64,000 nucleotides of DNA from Triatoma infestans (taxonomy: Eukaryota > Arthropoda > Insecta > Hemiptera > Reduviidae), in NCBI GenBank assembly GCA_011037195.1, contig JAAEAF010003827.1, positions 32,377-96,376 on the forward strand, read 5' to 3'. The notes under the pieces are model-generated. The model worked only from the letters and a program-made list of their open reading frames with translations. It was not told the origin of the DNA and searched no databases. Position numbers and translations under genes: made by a program. Below, piece by piece: positions 11,445-22,474 of the stretch; position 1 is the stretch's first letter, and every line of letters starts with the position of its first letter.

Positions 11445-12180
11445 TATATGGTTATAAAATAAATCCATAATAAAATGGAGGAAATATAACAAACAATAAA
11501 AAGTAAAAATAAAAATATGAACATCGCTTGGCAGGAAATTTATGGATAGGATAGTGCAGCCAGCCAATAATATAGACAATACGTCAGACAATATAACAAT
11601 ATACATAACATTGGAAAATAAAACTTGATATTGGCATGCACATACATGCTATTTCCACAGCTAGCATCGACTTTATTGGTATAGAACAAATAAGTGAGCA
11701 TTCTATTGAGTGGGTTGTAAAGTATGCTTTGTTTGATCGGGGATTTGTTTGTTTGCTTCAGTTTAAATTTTTTTTTTTTTCTCTCTCATTATTGTTGAAA
11801 CTTTTATAAGTCAGTTCTATTCTTAGTGTAATATATCTGTTTGTTTATCATTGTGGAGAAAATCTTTATCTGGGTTACGAAAATACTACATACTTTTTAG
11901 TTGCATCAAAATTTATCTAAAATTAAAAAAATATGGATTGAAACATACACAAGACTATCCTCTTACAGCTGTCAATACAATAATTTATATGTAGGATAAA
12001 GTTAGGTGAGATGATGGGGTTAGGATGAAGATACTGGCTTTACTTGTCTTCTTTGCAACCACGTGGTGTCATGTCAGTTGGTCGATGGGGTAGAAAGATC
12101 AGAAACGAACGTATTGCAAAGTTTTCAGTCATTTTGTATGTTCTTCTGTGTTCTACGAACATTTTATACGCATCAGCTAT
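11445..12180 (-). repeat. Family E repeat, copy 2 (inverted relative to 7190-7935)
   Basis: Same repeat as 7190-7935 in the opposite direction. The pair can form a long stem across about 3.5 kb. Short indels separate the copies. The far end, around gaacattttatacgcatcag, matches copy 3 (12660-12900) better than copy 1. Confidence 0.8.
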
Positions 12181-12181
12181 A

Positions 12182-12230
12182 TATTTATTTATTTATTTAT
12201 ACAGGCTGAAGCCTATCACTTAAAAAATAT
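12182..12230 (-). repeat. Possible LINE/SINE tail with (TTTA)n
   Basis: tttatttatttatttataca followed by ggctgaagcctatc is the reverse of a 3' end with an AAAT tail. A similar AAAT-tailed fragment occurs at 61935-61977. The body cannot be identified. Confidence 0.4.
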
Positions 12231-12381
12231 AAACATCTAAGCTATCAATAAACTAATAAGCTACTTTACATACATATAAACTTTATACACTAATAACAAA
12301 ATTAGGATTATGAAAATACATATTTTTTAGTTGCATCAAAATTGATCTAAAATTAAAAAAAATATGCAATCGAAAAAATTA

Positions 12382-12651
12382 GTTGGCTAGGGGGCCAAAG
12401 AAGAAACATTTTATTTTTTAAAAAGTTTATTCGACGTATCGGACACCTTTGGTGTCCTTCCTCAGGAACTACAAAACAAAAAATATGGATATCAAGAAAA
12501 TTGTATGCTGAAATTAAAACATATAACAATTTAACAATATGAGAAAGATATGATAACTGTTAAGAGAGAATGGAGTGTTAAATGTTTGAGGAGGTTATTT
12601 ATATAATGGAGGAGGTTATATATATAATGGTGGAGGTTGGCCCTAGCCAAC
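12382..12651. mobile_element. MITE with 11-bp TIRs and an internal hammerhead-like motif
   Basis: It starts gttggctaggg and ends ccctagccaac. The interior has ggaggtt repeats near the right end and a self-complementary ggacacctttggtgtcc at 12441-12457 that forms stem II of a hammerhead-like motif on the minus strand. No ORF is present. The element separates family E copies 2 and 3, so it may have inserted into a tandem or duplicated E block. Confidence 0.6.
12429..12469 (-). ncRNA. Hammerhead-like motif in MITE, one core base lost
   Basis: Minus strand: GTTC (stem I), CTGAGGA, an extra A, stem II ggacacc/ggtgtcc with an AAA loop, GATA in place of GAAA, CGTC (2-bp stem III and GTC triplet), GAAT. 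GTTC and GAAT pair with one wobble. The A14-to-T change should abolish activity, but every other part of the fold is present. Confidence 0.5.
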
Positions 12652-12659
12652 CATAAATA

Positions 12660-12900
12660 TTGTTTACATTAAAAAAATATGGATTGAAACATTCATAAGA
12701 CTATGTCTTACAGTTGTCAATACAATTATTTATATGTACGGGAAAAGTTAGGTGAGATGACAGGGATAGGGAAGAAGACGCAGGCTTTACTTCCCTTGTT
12801 TGCCACCCCGTAGTGTCATGTAAGTTGTTAAATTGCAAAATTTTTCAGTTATTTTGAATGTTCTTCTGTGTTCTACGAACATTTATACGCAACAGCTAGA
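12660..12900 (-). repeat. Family E repeat, copy 3 (partial)
   Basis: It matches the left third of the E repeat, from aaaaatatggattgaaacat to tctacgaacatttatacgca. It is diverged from copy 2 by substitutions and indels. Confidence 0.7.
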
Positions 12901-13024
12901 TCTGGTGAATAGCTGAATTTTCATAACGCATTAATAAATTTTTTTTAATTGTTGTGGTGGTTGGTTCCGCAGAGCTGGAAAGTATCAGAGACATTTTCCG
13001 TGGTAGCTTGCTTCATTTTGTGGT

Positions 13025-13062
13025 CATCGACCGGTTTCGGGAGTTCGCCCATCTTCAGGATG
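13025..13062 (-). ncRNA. Near-complete hammerhead-like motif, left arm of copy 3
   Basis: Minus strand: CATC, CTGAAGA, an extra T, stem II gggc/tccc (one C-T mismatch) with loop gaac, GAAA, CCGGTC, GATG. Core bases C3, U4, G5, A6, G8, A9, G12, A13, A14 and the ACC/GGT stem III are all present. Confidence 0.6.
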
Positions 13063-13161
13063 CGTTTTTCAGACAGTGTGACAACACAGACTTGCACATA
13101 GCAAATTCAGTTTACACACAGAGTGTGTGCAAGTCTGTGTTGTCACAGTGTCTGAAAAACG

Positions 13162-13199
13162 CATCCTGAAGATGGGCGAACGCCCGAAACCGGTCGATG
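13162..13199 (+). ncRNA. Complete hammerhead-ribozyme-like motif
   Basis: In order: stem I 5' strand CATC (13162-13165), CTGAAGA (13166-13172), one extra T, stem II gggc-gaac-gccc (13174-13185), GAAA (13186-13189), stem III made of ACC and GGT with no loop, cleavage triplet GTC ending at 13195, and stem I 3' strand GATG (13196-13199), fully complementary to CATC. Known hammerheads of retroelements often have a very short stem III and work better as dimers. The unpaired T between A9 and stem II is not in the textbook consensus, so self-cleavage is an inference. Confidence 0.65.
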
Positions 13200-13245
13200 A
13201 CCACAAAATGAAGCAGGCTAACCACGGAAAATGTCTCTGAAATTT

Positions 13246-13460
13246 TTTTACTAAGGCGCGTCAACCATCTATGGTCATTGGCGCCCGGACAGTGGTGTCC
13301 GGCCTCCGGACAGTGTACTTTCGTTGCTGACAACACTGTCCATCACCGGACAATGAACTGTAGAGGCTCCTAGGAAGAAAAAAAATCTAAGGATAGCACA
13401 GCTGGACTCGAACCTGGGTTCTGCGTGTGGGAGTCCAGTATGCTAACCACAATATTTGAA
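13246..13460 (-). mobile_element. tRNA-derived SINE (family D, copy 1)
   Basis: On the minus strand a tRNA-like head has an A-box-like gtggttagcat and a B-box ggttcgagtcc. A body of about 120 bp follows, rich in gtccgg/ccggac words, then a conserved 3' part (gggcgccaatgaccatag, ggttgacgcgcc) and a short A-rich tail near 13244. Other copies are 35070-35270 (body changed) and 25815-25915 (head only). It is a pol III-type retroelement that would depend on a LINE for mobilisation. Confidence 0.75.
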
Positions 13461-14029
13461 ATTATGTTTAACTAGATTTCTGTTTTCAAATCCCACTGCC
13501 AGAACCACTAGTTTTACTGAATTTAATAAATCTGACAAGAATACAATATTTCCCTAAACATTAAGAAAAAAAAATGAAATTATTTACTACCCACGATATT
13601 TTATAAAAATTTTAATTTCAAAAGAAAGTAAGTTTTACAATCTGGCAAATATTCAAACATCATTTCCATTTAAAGGTTCAGGAAAATAATAATCAGTTAA
13701 TATTGTAGAGACCAAAAAATATTGGAACAGAAATGCAATAAAAAACTGACAAAATAAGGTTCAGCATTATAGTGTTTAAACAGTAAATGTTTTTCAAAGC
13801 TTTAGAAATAGTACTGCGTGGGGAAAATTTGGTGGAATGGTGAAAAGTGCCAGCTGTCCCAAACCAATACGCCCTCCCTTTGGAGCTTACCCCATCTGGC
13901 TTCTCTTAATTTATAAGTCACTATGTAATAGACAGTAGGAATACAATTTGAACGTAAAATTTCGTATCGGTTATTTTAACTATTCGTTAGGCTAAATAAC
14001 AGTTATAAATCTTATTTATTTAAGAAATA
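13461..14029. other. No recognised feature
   Basis: AT-rich sequence without recognisable coding or repeat similarity to the rest of the window. Confidence 0.45.
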
Positions 14030-14975
14030 TGGACAATATTTCTTTACTTTCTCTAACTGTTTTTAAAGAAAGTATTGTAATCGTGTCAAATTTTCAATAT
14101 CGAGTTTTTGCTGAAAATAAGCACTCGAGTTTTGAGGTTCCTTGAGTCCAAAAAAGTGATTTTTAAGAAAATGGTCTGTCTCTATGTGAACAGCATAGTT
14201 CAAACATGTAAAATCGCACAAAATTCAAAATTGACATTCCGTGTTGGTCTCATCATGGGATTCGGACAGGAAGTTACCTGCCAAAATATCTCAACCGGAA
14301 GTAACATTTTCTTGAATGGATTTTTCCATTTTTTTTTCGAATTTTCTCAAAAATGGCTCCAACAATTTTCTTTAATCTTTGTTATATTAACTACACATAC
14401 AAAGAGCTACAGTTTTTATTTGAAACATTTCTCTAGGAAAACTGATTTAATGGAACTTTTGGTTGAATGGTGGGGTTATGTTTTCCTTTAAAGTTGTAAT
14501 AAATGTAATTAAGAAAGTGTCCGCTAGAGCACTACGAGGGTAAGACAGTATGTAGAGTGGGCGGTAAGAGAGAGATATTAGCTTGATGTGTATGTGCCTC
14601 TTAATAAAATATAATATATTAATTGATCAGTTCCTAATTAATACCCTCAGTCTAATATTTTTATTACAAAAGTGTTATTTTAATTTATTATATAGTAGTA
14701 TCATCTAAATAATATTAAACAGAATAGAATTATATATGTTGCCGATATTCCGAGACTGAAGAAAATCGGTTGACCGCAAATGCGTTTCTACTGGACCAGA
14801 TTGTTTTTCAGTTTTCTGAAATTATTTCTCAAAAAACAGCTCCAACAATTTTCTGTAAATACTAAAATATATCGTCAACACAAACAAAGAGCTACACAAC
14901 AACTTTTATTTGTAACATTTCTCCAGAAAATTTCATTTAAGGGGGTTTTTCAAAAAGGAATTAAAAAAAGTTAGT
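14030..14975 (+). repeat. Family C 1-kb repeat, diverged copy
   Basis: It starts near gaaagtattgtaatcgtgtc, as at 35605-36590, and continues through caaccggaagtaac, caaaaatggctccaac and agagctac. The internal units are diverged and partly lost (14500-14750 is not similar). The 127-codon ORF at 14108 and the 64-codon one at 14780 are frames of this repeat and share no motif with proteins. Confidence 0.65.
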
Positions 14976-15017
14976 TACTCCATGCCTAGGCCAGACTAGG
15001 AAGGGACAGTTCAATTC

Positions 15018-16345
15018 ATAGTTGCGGTGATTTCGCAAAGCTGGGAAGCATCAGAGATATTTTTCATGATTGCCTGCTTCTTTTTGTGGTCATCGACCGG
15101 TTTTAGGGCGTTCGCCCATCAACAGGCTGTTTTTGTTAAAACCGTGTGACAATATATACTTGTTGTTATGATCAACCTAGGTTTAGAAGGGGTTCGTTAT
15201 ACATGCATGGGTAAACACTTGTTTTTCCTTTTTGAAGGCTATTGTATATTGTTCATTTTAAAAACACCTAGCAAGTGGAGATGTATAACTTAAATTACGT
15301 TTTTGATGGAGATTTACTTTGATAATTAATTTTGCATACTATCTTACCTATTTTATTTTTTAATAGGTCTTTGATTGTGGAACAAAGCGAAAGTCTACTG
15401 TGTCAGCCGTGGTTTACATACCTACCCCTTGGCGCTACGGCCCTACAAGAGCCAGGCCCTCCACCACTCTTCTCTTTCCTGGGCGTGTCTTCTCCATCTT
15501 CTCACTCCCATTTTCTCTTCAATAATACTTCCACATTTCCCAGCCATCTCAATCGGGGACATCCTTTTGTACGGCACCCTTCCGGTTTCCCTTCCAACAG
15601 CTTTTTTGGAATCCTGCCTTCGGACATTCGTTCCACATGCCCCAGCCATCTCAGCTGGTTTTTCCTCACAAAGGCTACCAAGTCTGGTTCATTATATATT
15701 TGACGGAGCTTAGCGTTCTTTCTTATCCTCCAGCTCCCATTTTCACAAACAGGTCCATATATTCTTCTGAGTACCTTCCTTTCCCATATATTTAACATTC
15801 TCTCTGTTTCCTTCGTAAGTACCCAGGTTTCACAACCATATGTGACCACAGGTCTTATGATTGTTTTAAAAATAAAGACCTTCGCTCTGTTTGTCAGACC
15901 TCTAAACTTCAGCGGTTTCCGAAGTATGAAATAGCACTTGTTCCCGGAAGCCAATCTGGCCTTAATCTCTTCAGAGGTTTCATTCTTTTCTGTTACGAGA
16001 GCTCCTAAATATTTAAACTGACTGACTGTCTTGAATTCGTGGATTCCAAAACAAACACTTTCTTCTATTCTTTCGGAATTTCTTGTTGTCAGCCGTGGTT
16101 TACTGTGCAATAATCAATGATACGAAATGATAAAGACGAACGGAATGATCGTAAGATAGTATGAGTAACTTAATTGTTCAACAACATTTTTAGTTACTTA
16201 CACTGTAAGTTACACTCCTACACTGTATTAACGAGTGTATATTAATTGAATTTGCTCTGTGCGAGTCTATTTTATCACACTGTTTTGAAAAAAACATCCT
16301 GATGATGGGCGAACGCCCGAAAAACTGGTCGATGACCATTATGAT
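15018..16345. mobile_element. Foldback element family A, copy 4, interrupted by a LINE
   Basis: The left arm (gctgggaagcatcagagat, gcctgcttc, catcgaccgg, gggcgttcgcccatc) and right arm (acatcctgatgatgggc, tcgatgacc) match copy 2. Interior landmarks, gtaaaccacgg and the aagcga/tcgctt block, also match. The LINE at 15418-16086 splits it. Excluding that, the element would be about 640 bp. The left motif has lost the core (CTGTTGA, TAAA). The right one has two extra A after GAAA. Confidence 0.85.
15418..16086 (-). mobile_element. 5'-truncated LINE insertion with 17-bp target duplication
   Basis: The inserted segment is flanked by exact copies of tgtcagccgtggtttac at 15401-15417 and 16087-16103. 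The uninterrupted site is visible, diverged, in foldback copy 2 near 9012-9030. Minus-strand frame 16086-15502 encodes the C-terminal third of an endonuclease-RT LINE: FKYLGALVTEKNETSEEIK, RPVVTYGCETWVLTKE, WERKVLRRIYG, LRWLGHVERM. The RT palm is absent because of 5' truncation. The 3' end on the minus strand is agcgccaaggggtaggtat. The first eight residues of the 202-codon ORF come from the host foldback, not the LINE. Confidence 0.9.
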
Positions 16346-16359
16346 ATTTTACGGTGGAA

Positions 16360-16835
16360 GAAGAATGTTTTCCACTAAAGTGCTATTTTAATTTATTATA
16401 GAATTCTGTTATCCAAATAATATTAATTAGAATTAAATATGTTGTCAAAATTGTGAGTTTTAAAAAAAATATAGGTTGATCAGAAGTAGTGCGTTTTTAC
16501 TGAAGTTATTTCAGTTTTCTACGATTTTATCCATAAAAACACCAATGGATTTTATTAAATTTGTTATACACTAACTATGAATACAAGAGACTTAACACTT
16601 TTATTCAGAACTTTTCTTTTAATAAATTGATTTAAAGTAGTTTTTGGGGGAGGAGGAGTGAATGGTTTCCTCAAAAAAGTCACTTTATTAAGTTTATATT
16701 TTTCAATTAATATAAAATTGAAGACTGCGTAAAAATTATAACTACGAAAAAAATTTTATCACTTAAATCCGTGTAAACTGCAGTAAGAGAAAGTCGTGTG
16801 AGTGTTTCACACCAGATTTTTAAATTTAAATAAAA
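16360..16835 (+). repeat. Family C repeat, 3' half
   Basis: It matches the end of family C: a gtgctattttaattta block, tttactgaagttatttcag, and the terminal gtaagagaaagtcgtgtgag with tgtttcacaccagattttt. It starts directly after the foldback at 15018-16345. Confidence 0.65.
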
Positions 16836-17275
16836 GTAAAATATTGATCGTGACACTGTAGGCATTAAGCCAATACGCAGTTATCATCAATGTGGAACGA
16901 TAGAATTTTCAAGCAGAAACAATCTGATTTCTCATGTTTATTAAAGAGGGATACGAAATCCTTTTCTAATCTGATTATATGGATAATTCCCAAAAGTGAT
17001 TGCATTTAGAAACATGATCATCGCTGCTCCGCTTTGGCTATTCGCCTTCAGGTAATGTTATTTTATCCCAAATCGATCAAACATCAATCAATAAACAAGT
17101 GTTTATATAGTTTTAGAATGTTTGTTTATATAATTTCATTTTCAAAAGTGGTTTGTTTATTTGTCTGAGCTTATTTTTGAAATTAGTTTATATAGGGTAT
17201 ATAAAGAAAAAATGAGAGTTTTTCACTAAAAAAAAAATCAATTCTTTATTAATGTTCAAAATATATTCCATTGTA

Positions 17276-17375
17276 GGCGCGGGTGTTGGTGTAGTGGTTA
17301 TGAGCATGGACTTGTAACTAGGAGGACCCCAGTTCGAGTCCCGCTTATAACTGCTAAATTTTATATTGATGTGGA
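17276..17375 (+). mobile_element. tRNA-derived SINE head (second SINE type)
   Basis: ggtgtagtggttatgagcat resembles a pol III A-box and gttcgagtccc resembles a B-box, spaced as in tRNA-derived SINEs. The arms do not fold as a full cloverleaf: the acceptor stem is unpaired. An A-rich run follows at 17376-17389. Without a second copy, the SINE body cannot be bounded. Confidence 0.6.
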
Positions 17376-17389
17376 AAAAAAAAAAAAAT

Positions 17390-18015
17390 TTATACGTTTT
17401 GCGGAAGAATCATTTAAAAAGAGAATGGAATGGGTCAATAGGGGTGGATTGGGTAGGTAGTTTACAAGTTGGGAGTGGAAGTAATTTATTACGTGAATGT
17501 TGCATGAATTCGGGTTTTAGGCTAGCGGTATAGTTATGACCCTTAGTTTTAGGCTAGTTTGTAAGATTATATGTAGCAGGGTTTCTCATACCCCCCAGGA
17601 ATATTGAGTACTGAGGGGCGTAAGAGTGTGAATGGTTGAATGGACGAGCTTAGAGTGGAAGGGTGTAAATAAATTTTAACTGTATTGGATGAGTGAAAGA
17701 TAGATTGGATAGGGTTTGCTTAGGTTCTTTGTCCCCCCCCCAGGAATAGCGAGTACTGGGGGGGAACCTATAGTTTAGGATTAGCTTGGTTAAGTTCATT
17801 TCTATTGTTTCAGGGCTCTGCTTTAGGGGCATCATTTAGGTTAGAGGCTTCTATACAAGAGGGTATGCGCGAGAGCCCAGGGACCGCCCCTTACAAAAAA
17901 AAAAAAAAAAAAAAATTGGTATGAAAAATGTTAACAGTTATGTAGGTGCTTCCGCCCCCGTCCACGACACCTAATTTGGTAGTTGGACGTTAAGCCCGCC
18001 TGAAAAAATAGGCAT
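17390..18015. other. G-rich unclassified stretch
   Basis: It contains two imperfect copies of a phrase near ccccccaggaata and gcgagtactggggg (17598-17625 and 17734-17766) and a poly-A run at 17895-17915. This may be a SINE or LINE 3' region. No coding similarity is seen. Confidence 0.4.
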
Positions 18016-18019
18016 TACT

Positions 18020-18965
18020 TTACTTATATTCCATTGTGGTTGACTGCTTGTAAGCTTTCCTTCTGCCAGCTTTCCTTCTTCCGCTGATCCTATTCCTTGG
18101 GTTTGGAATTAAAAAAAAAATCCTGCACTACAGATTTTTAGTTCGGTGCAATTTTCTCTCCGCACACCATCTGTGCGGGACCACAACAAATGGTAGCCGG
18201 AAGCAGTCTAGACTATAGGGTGGGTGTAAAAGAAGTTCAATGCATCAAGTTCTTCAAATTTTTTCTTTAGCTTGACGGGAGGTCTATGGCCGTGCGCTAT
18301 CTTGCTGGAACAAAACTTGTTTGCAATTGATCAAACTGGATAACGCTGGGTCATTTTTTTTTTTTTTAGTACAACTCAGATGTTTGCAATAAAGTTTGGA
18401 AAATCCAATGGGAACGAATTCGTGATGTAGAAAATGTACAACATCTATTTTTTCTCCAATTGTCCTCTTGAACACAACAGGAAATGCTATTTGACCGCTA
18501 TCCAACCACTGATCACTTGCCCCAAAGATTTCAACAGTAAATCCATTTCTCTTCATATAGCACTATCTTTTGTAGAAGCGTATGCCAGATGTTTTTTTTT
18601 TTTTTTTAGAAAAGAAGTTGGCATGTATCCATTGCCCTGGCCGTCTGTTATGGTGTTAGTTCTTGCGGCACTATCCTGCGTCACCTTTTTATTTTTTTCA
18701 TAGCATGGAGGTGGACTGTCTTTTAGCCACTACAGCAAGTGCAAGAGTAGTTGTGGTTGGATTTTGGTAAACTGCTTTCTGTAAAGTTGGATCAACGTCA
18801 CATGATGGCCGTCCTGAACCCATCTTTCTTTCTAAGGTCAAATCACCATTATTAAATTTTTGATAACAACGCCGGGCAGTGTCTTTCCTTTCGACTTCAC
18901 ATAAGCACGGTTTGCTTCAGCAGCTGTACACTGTTTTTTTTCCAATAGTACGTAAAATTACTAAA
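18020..18965 (-). pseudogene. Degenerate mariner-like transposase
   Basis: The minus strand gives, in several frames and in order, an N-terminal helix-turn-helix-like part (AYVEVERKDTARRCYQKF), the GSGRPS linker, TTTTRALA, and LFQQDSARPHRP. The last matches the second catalytic D region of mariner transposases, and a remnant of the PPYSPDLAPSDYHLF region follows (reading SGYHLLWS). Frames are broken many times and poly-T tracts have expanded (18354-18368, 18591-18607). It differs from the element at 56366-57682. TIRs are not recognised. It is the remains of a dead DNA transposon. Confidence 0.65.
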
Positions 18966-21900
18966 CTATAAATAAAATTGCTAAGACATAGTTATAGTTT
19001 TCTAAAAAAAAAAAAGCTCATAAATAAACTACTATTTGAAGTATCGTTTCAATTTGAAATATCGTGTTTGTAAACGTCAGTCGTACTAAGTTGGGCTTTA
19101 AAAAAATCCATGGAACTTCGTTAGTTAGAAAAAACTGTAATTCTTTTTATTTTATACATCCATTAAAAACAAAAAACAGACAAAACAAAAGAATAATGAT
19201 TATTAAAGTCTTTCGCGTTAATGAACCCCGAGTTACACAGACCAAATTTGAATAAACGCTCTTCGTAAAAAGAAATATCTCTCGAAGCTTGCTTTGCAAT
19301 ATTCATTCATTTTGTTTTTCATTTATTTCAAACTAATTCTTAAAAAAAATAATTAAATATTTAAATAAAGTCGGTCGACAATTATCGAAATTGTTTGCAC
19401 AGTATTCGTTTTAATTAAGTTAAATTTTGATTGGTAGCTAAATGGTTATTTTTACGATTGGTTGTGATCAATTTGGATAAACAAAATGGCTAGCTTATTC
19501 AGCCTGTTTATTTGTTGTACAAAGCAACTTATACTCACTCATAAACCAACCTCTCAAACAACAACAACAAACCTCTCAAATGCTTATAAATTGATCACAC
19601 GTATGTATAGATATACAGTCTCATATACATTCGTGTTGCACATTATACATTTAGAATGCGGCTCAAATCTAGTACTTTGTCCTTGATATGTTAGATTAAA
19701 CTGGTGCTTTCCAAACAATCTCACATGAGCCAAACATTTTTTTTTTTTTTTTTAATTCAAATCTAGATCAAGATAGTGATTACGTAACCACTCGCTACAA
19801 GATGGGAAAAGATACAATTGTAATCTTCAATGTATCCTGGCAAACTGGTCTCTGTCATTATTTGTTAAATAGGCTTTACAGTTTTCAAATATAGTGTTCA
19901 TTTTGGTACGTATATTTTTGAGGAAGTTAGAATAGGTCCCCCTCTCCACAATTCAACATGGCCTTCAACTGGAGAACACCAAGTTGTATCTAAGTGATAT
20001 TTTGCTTTATATGTTTTTTCCAATTCTATTTTTTAACAAATTTCTAGAAAATATATCAATTACTTTTTTAAATTTTAGTGAAAAAATATGGCAGTCTCAA
20101 AATATTAGTGCAAACGCGTTGTGGAAGTACTCCTACAATTAATTACTCCGACAAGAAATCATTGTGGAACCTAAACATCAATTTAAAACCTCGACAAGAG
20201 CTAAACTACTCGATACAGACTTTTTCTTAGACAATTTGACAGAAATTCCAAACTTTCCATTAGACACTAAAATAACTGGATTTGGAATACAATCTCTAGA
20301 ATCTTCCACAAAAATCACCCAAACTTCAAGGTTACGTATCCAACCTAAACTTAGACAAAGATCTAAAAAAATTTTTTCACCAAAGAAATAATAGTAATTC
20401 ATATCTTTCCGTTATAAAAACAAAAAAAAAAAAAACAAAAAAAAAATCGATGAATCTCTCATCATTGGAATCCACACGTCCTTCAAATGAACATGGCAGC
20501 CCAGATAGTACTTTCCACCGACTAAAACGCCAATGGTGACGAAACTTACTAAATCTTTAACAGGTTGCTACATTTTGGTGTACATGTCATTAGATTCTTA
20601 TCAATATTTTTATTTCTTGTATTTTAAATTATAGTTGTAAACATCAATACTTGAATTTAAAAATAAAATAAAGAAATATAGATCTTATTGAATCTAAATT
20701 TGTTTATATCATATCGTCATTTATTAAAGAATACGTTAAAAATTATTATTCAAATAATCCTAAATTTAATGCAGAAAAAATCTTAAGAAAAAATTTAAAA
20801 AGTAAAAAAAAAAAAAGAAGAAAAATGAATAGAACAAAAAGAGTTGCTCAAAAGCCATTGAATAAATTGTTAAATTAAATATTCAAATAAATTGCAGTAA
20901 TTTATTCTAGTTATCACTGTATACACACTAGAGTTCTATATTATTTCCGGTTAGTAAAACTAAAGTTTAGTTGTTTAGTTATAACCTTCATAAAGTTCAT
21001 CCCCTATTGTTTCCATGTATATATATGTGTATGTATTATTATGAGAATTATTCAAATGAGGTCAGTTGTTAAAATTATATAAACATCATAAATTACGTAG
21101 ATATAGTAAATTTAACTTTAATTTATTGTTTGTATAACATATGTAAAGAAGACATTATGTTCTGCAGAAGTTCACAATTGAATGTTCACATAATTATGAA
21201 GGAAATAAGAGTTGCTTTTATTCGGAAAATAATATTCATTTATCCATTATTCTAATATAAAAACTGATTGCCTAGATTTGATAGACAATTAGCTCCAAAA
21301 CCAAAAACATTGGTAGTTTTTCTAAAATAATAATAATAAATATATATTAGCGATCGAACGTAAAAGAATAGGAATATTTGGAAGTTAATGAACCTGTCAG
21401 AAATAAGTTTGAGTTTGACGTGGGCGCAATGAATTGTTTAGGTGTTGTTGTTACGTATTCCTGGGTTTTTAAGGGTGGTTTTTGACAAAATGCAACAGAA
21501 CACCTAACTGGGTCGATAGCAAATCAATAGATTGCGTTGAAAGCAGGCAAGGGAGTGATACTTACTTGTAACTCTCACCACCCAGAGCACTGTCTTACTT
21601 AATTACATACAATTACTGGAAGGGATTGTTTGCCATTCAGACAGTCAGAGTAATTCCCAGGGCGTACCCACTAGTCAGCGTTCGTTTTCGAGCTCGGATG
21701 TGAGGCGGGAGAACTGGGGAAGCGCTTGTTCATCAATAAATTTATTGTTATTTTTGAGGTGCCTTTTCTATCTTTGTTGCCCCACTTTTCTATTCATTAC
21801 AGCAAGACCTGCCTGTGGTCTCCTTACGGAGTTCCTGTAGCGTTCTAAATTCCCGGAAACCATCTGTTGGTGCTGGATGAACTACTTACCGAGCTTGCAA

Positions 21901-21990
21901 ATACGTAACAGTTGTTCTTTTGAATTGAATTGGTCGTATGAATGTGAAATTTTCTTGTAAATAGATATGATTTTAATTTAGGTTAGGTTT
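18966..21990. other. 3 kb without recognised genes
   Basis: AT-rich with homopolymer runs (19738-19755, 20421-20450). ORFs at 19064, 19486 and 20164 (63-75 codons) have no recognisable motif, and their composition follows the background. No strong splice or repeat structure is visible. Confidence 0.45.
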
Positions 21991-21993
21991 TTA

Positions 21994-22028
21994 TTGTGGT
22001 GGAGGAATATCCGAATACTCCACCACAA
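21994..22028. other. Perfect 11-bp hairpin
   Basis: ttgtggtggag (21994-22004) pairs with ctccaccacaa (22018-22028) around a 13-base loop. It may be part of a LINE 3' UTR that ends in an AAT tail at about 22350-22366, or simply a small inverted repeat. Confidence 0.6.
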
Positions 22029-22259
22029 TTTTTAACTGGGTGGTTAAGCTTGAATCTATATATGACTGTATTTATAGTATGATCGTATTTTTAGGCATGA
22101 ATGTATTTATTAGGATGAATGTTTTTAAGTATGAATCTGATTATTGGAATGTGTATGGTATGAATGGTTTAGTATGAATAGTTGGTTTTTTTATCTCAGG
22201 ATTAGGCATTAAATGAACTCTATCTCCGTTTCTTTGAGAGTGTAGTAATTTATGATGTA

Positions 22260-22366
22260 ATAATATAATGTAATGTTATGTTCAATTAGTACAGTGTCAT
22301 TAAGGATGACAGTCAGGTGCGAAAGATCTTAGATGTCATGCACCTTAAAAATAATAATAATAATAA
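22260..22366 (+). mobile_element. Probable LINE 3' end with AAT tail
   Basis: A unique block (ggatgacagtcaggtgcg, gatgtcatgcacc) is followed by aataataataataataaa, the tail type seen in other LINEs of this window. No coding remnant adjoins it, so the assignment rests on the tail alone. Confidence 0.35.
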
Positions 22367-22474
22367 ACTATTAATGATTCTAAAATTTTAGTTACATTAA
22401 AATATCAATATTTATATCTAAATTAAAAGTTATTCTCAAATAATGTTTAACTACCAATAACCGTACAGTTATGT

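Larger units (their letters stand above)
12948..13245. mobile_element. Compact foldback element with hammerhead-like arms (family A, copy 3)
   Basis: This is the cleanest copy of the family. The left arm (tggttccgcagagctgg, atcagagacattttccg, tcatcgaccggtttcgg, cacagacttgcaca) is mirrored base for base, with few changes, by the right arm ending in acggaaaatgtctctga. The centre is only about 30 bp around acacacagagtgtgtgc. The motif on the + strand at 13162-13199 is complete. The minus-strand one at 13025-13062 has one stem II mismatch. The right end abuts a SINE and may be slightly truncated. ORFs at 12954 and 13336 are mirror images and do not resemble proteins. Confidence 0.9.

Noticed and set aside
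14108..14491. 127-codon ORF
   Set aside because: It lies in a family C repeat. Other copies of the repeat do not keep the frame.
15332..15713. Plus-strand ORFs of 112 and 123 codons
   Set aside because: Antisense to the LINE at 15418-16086.
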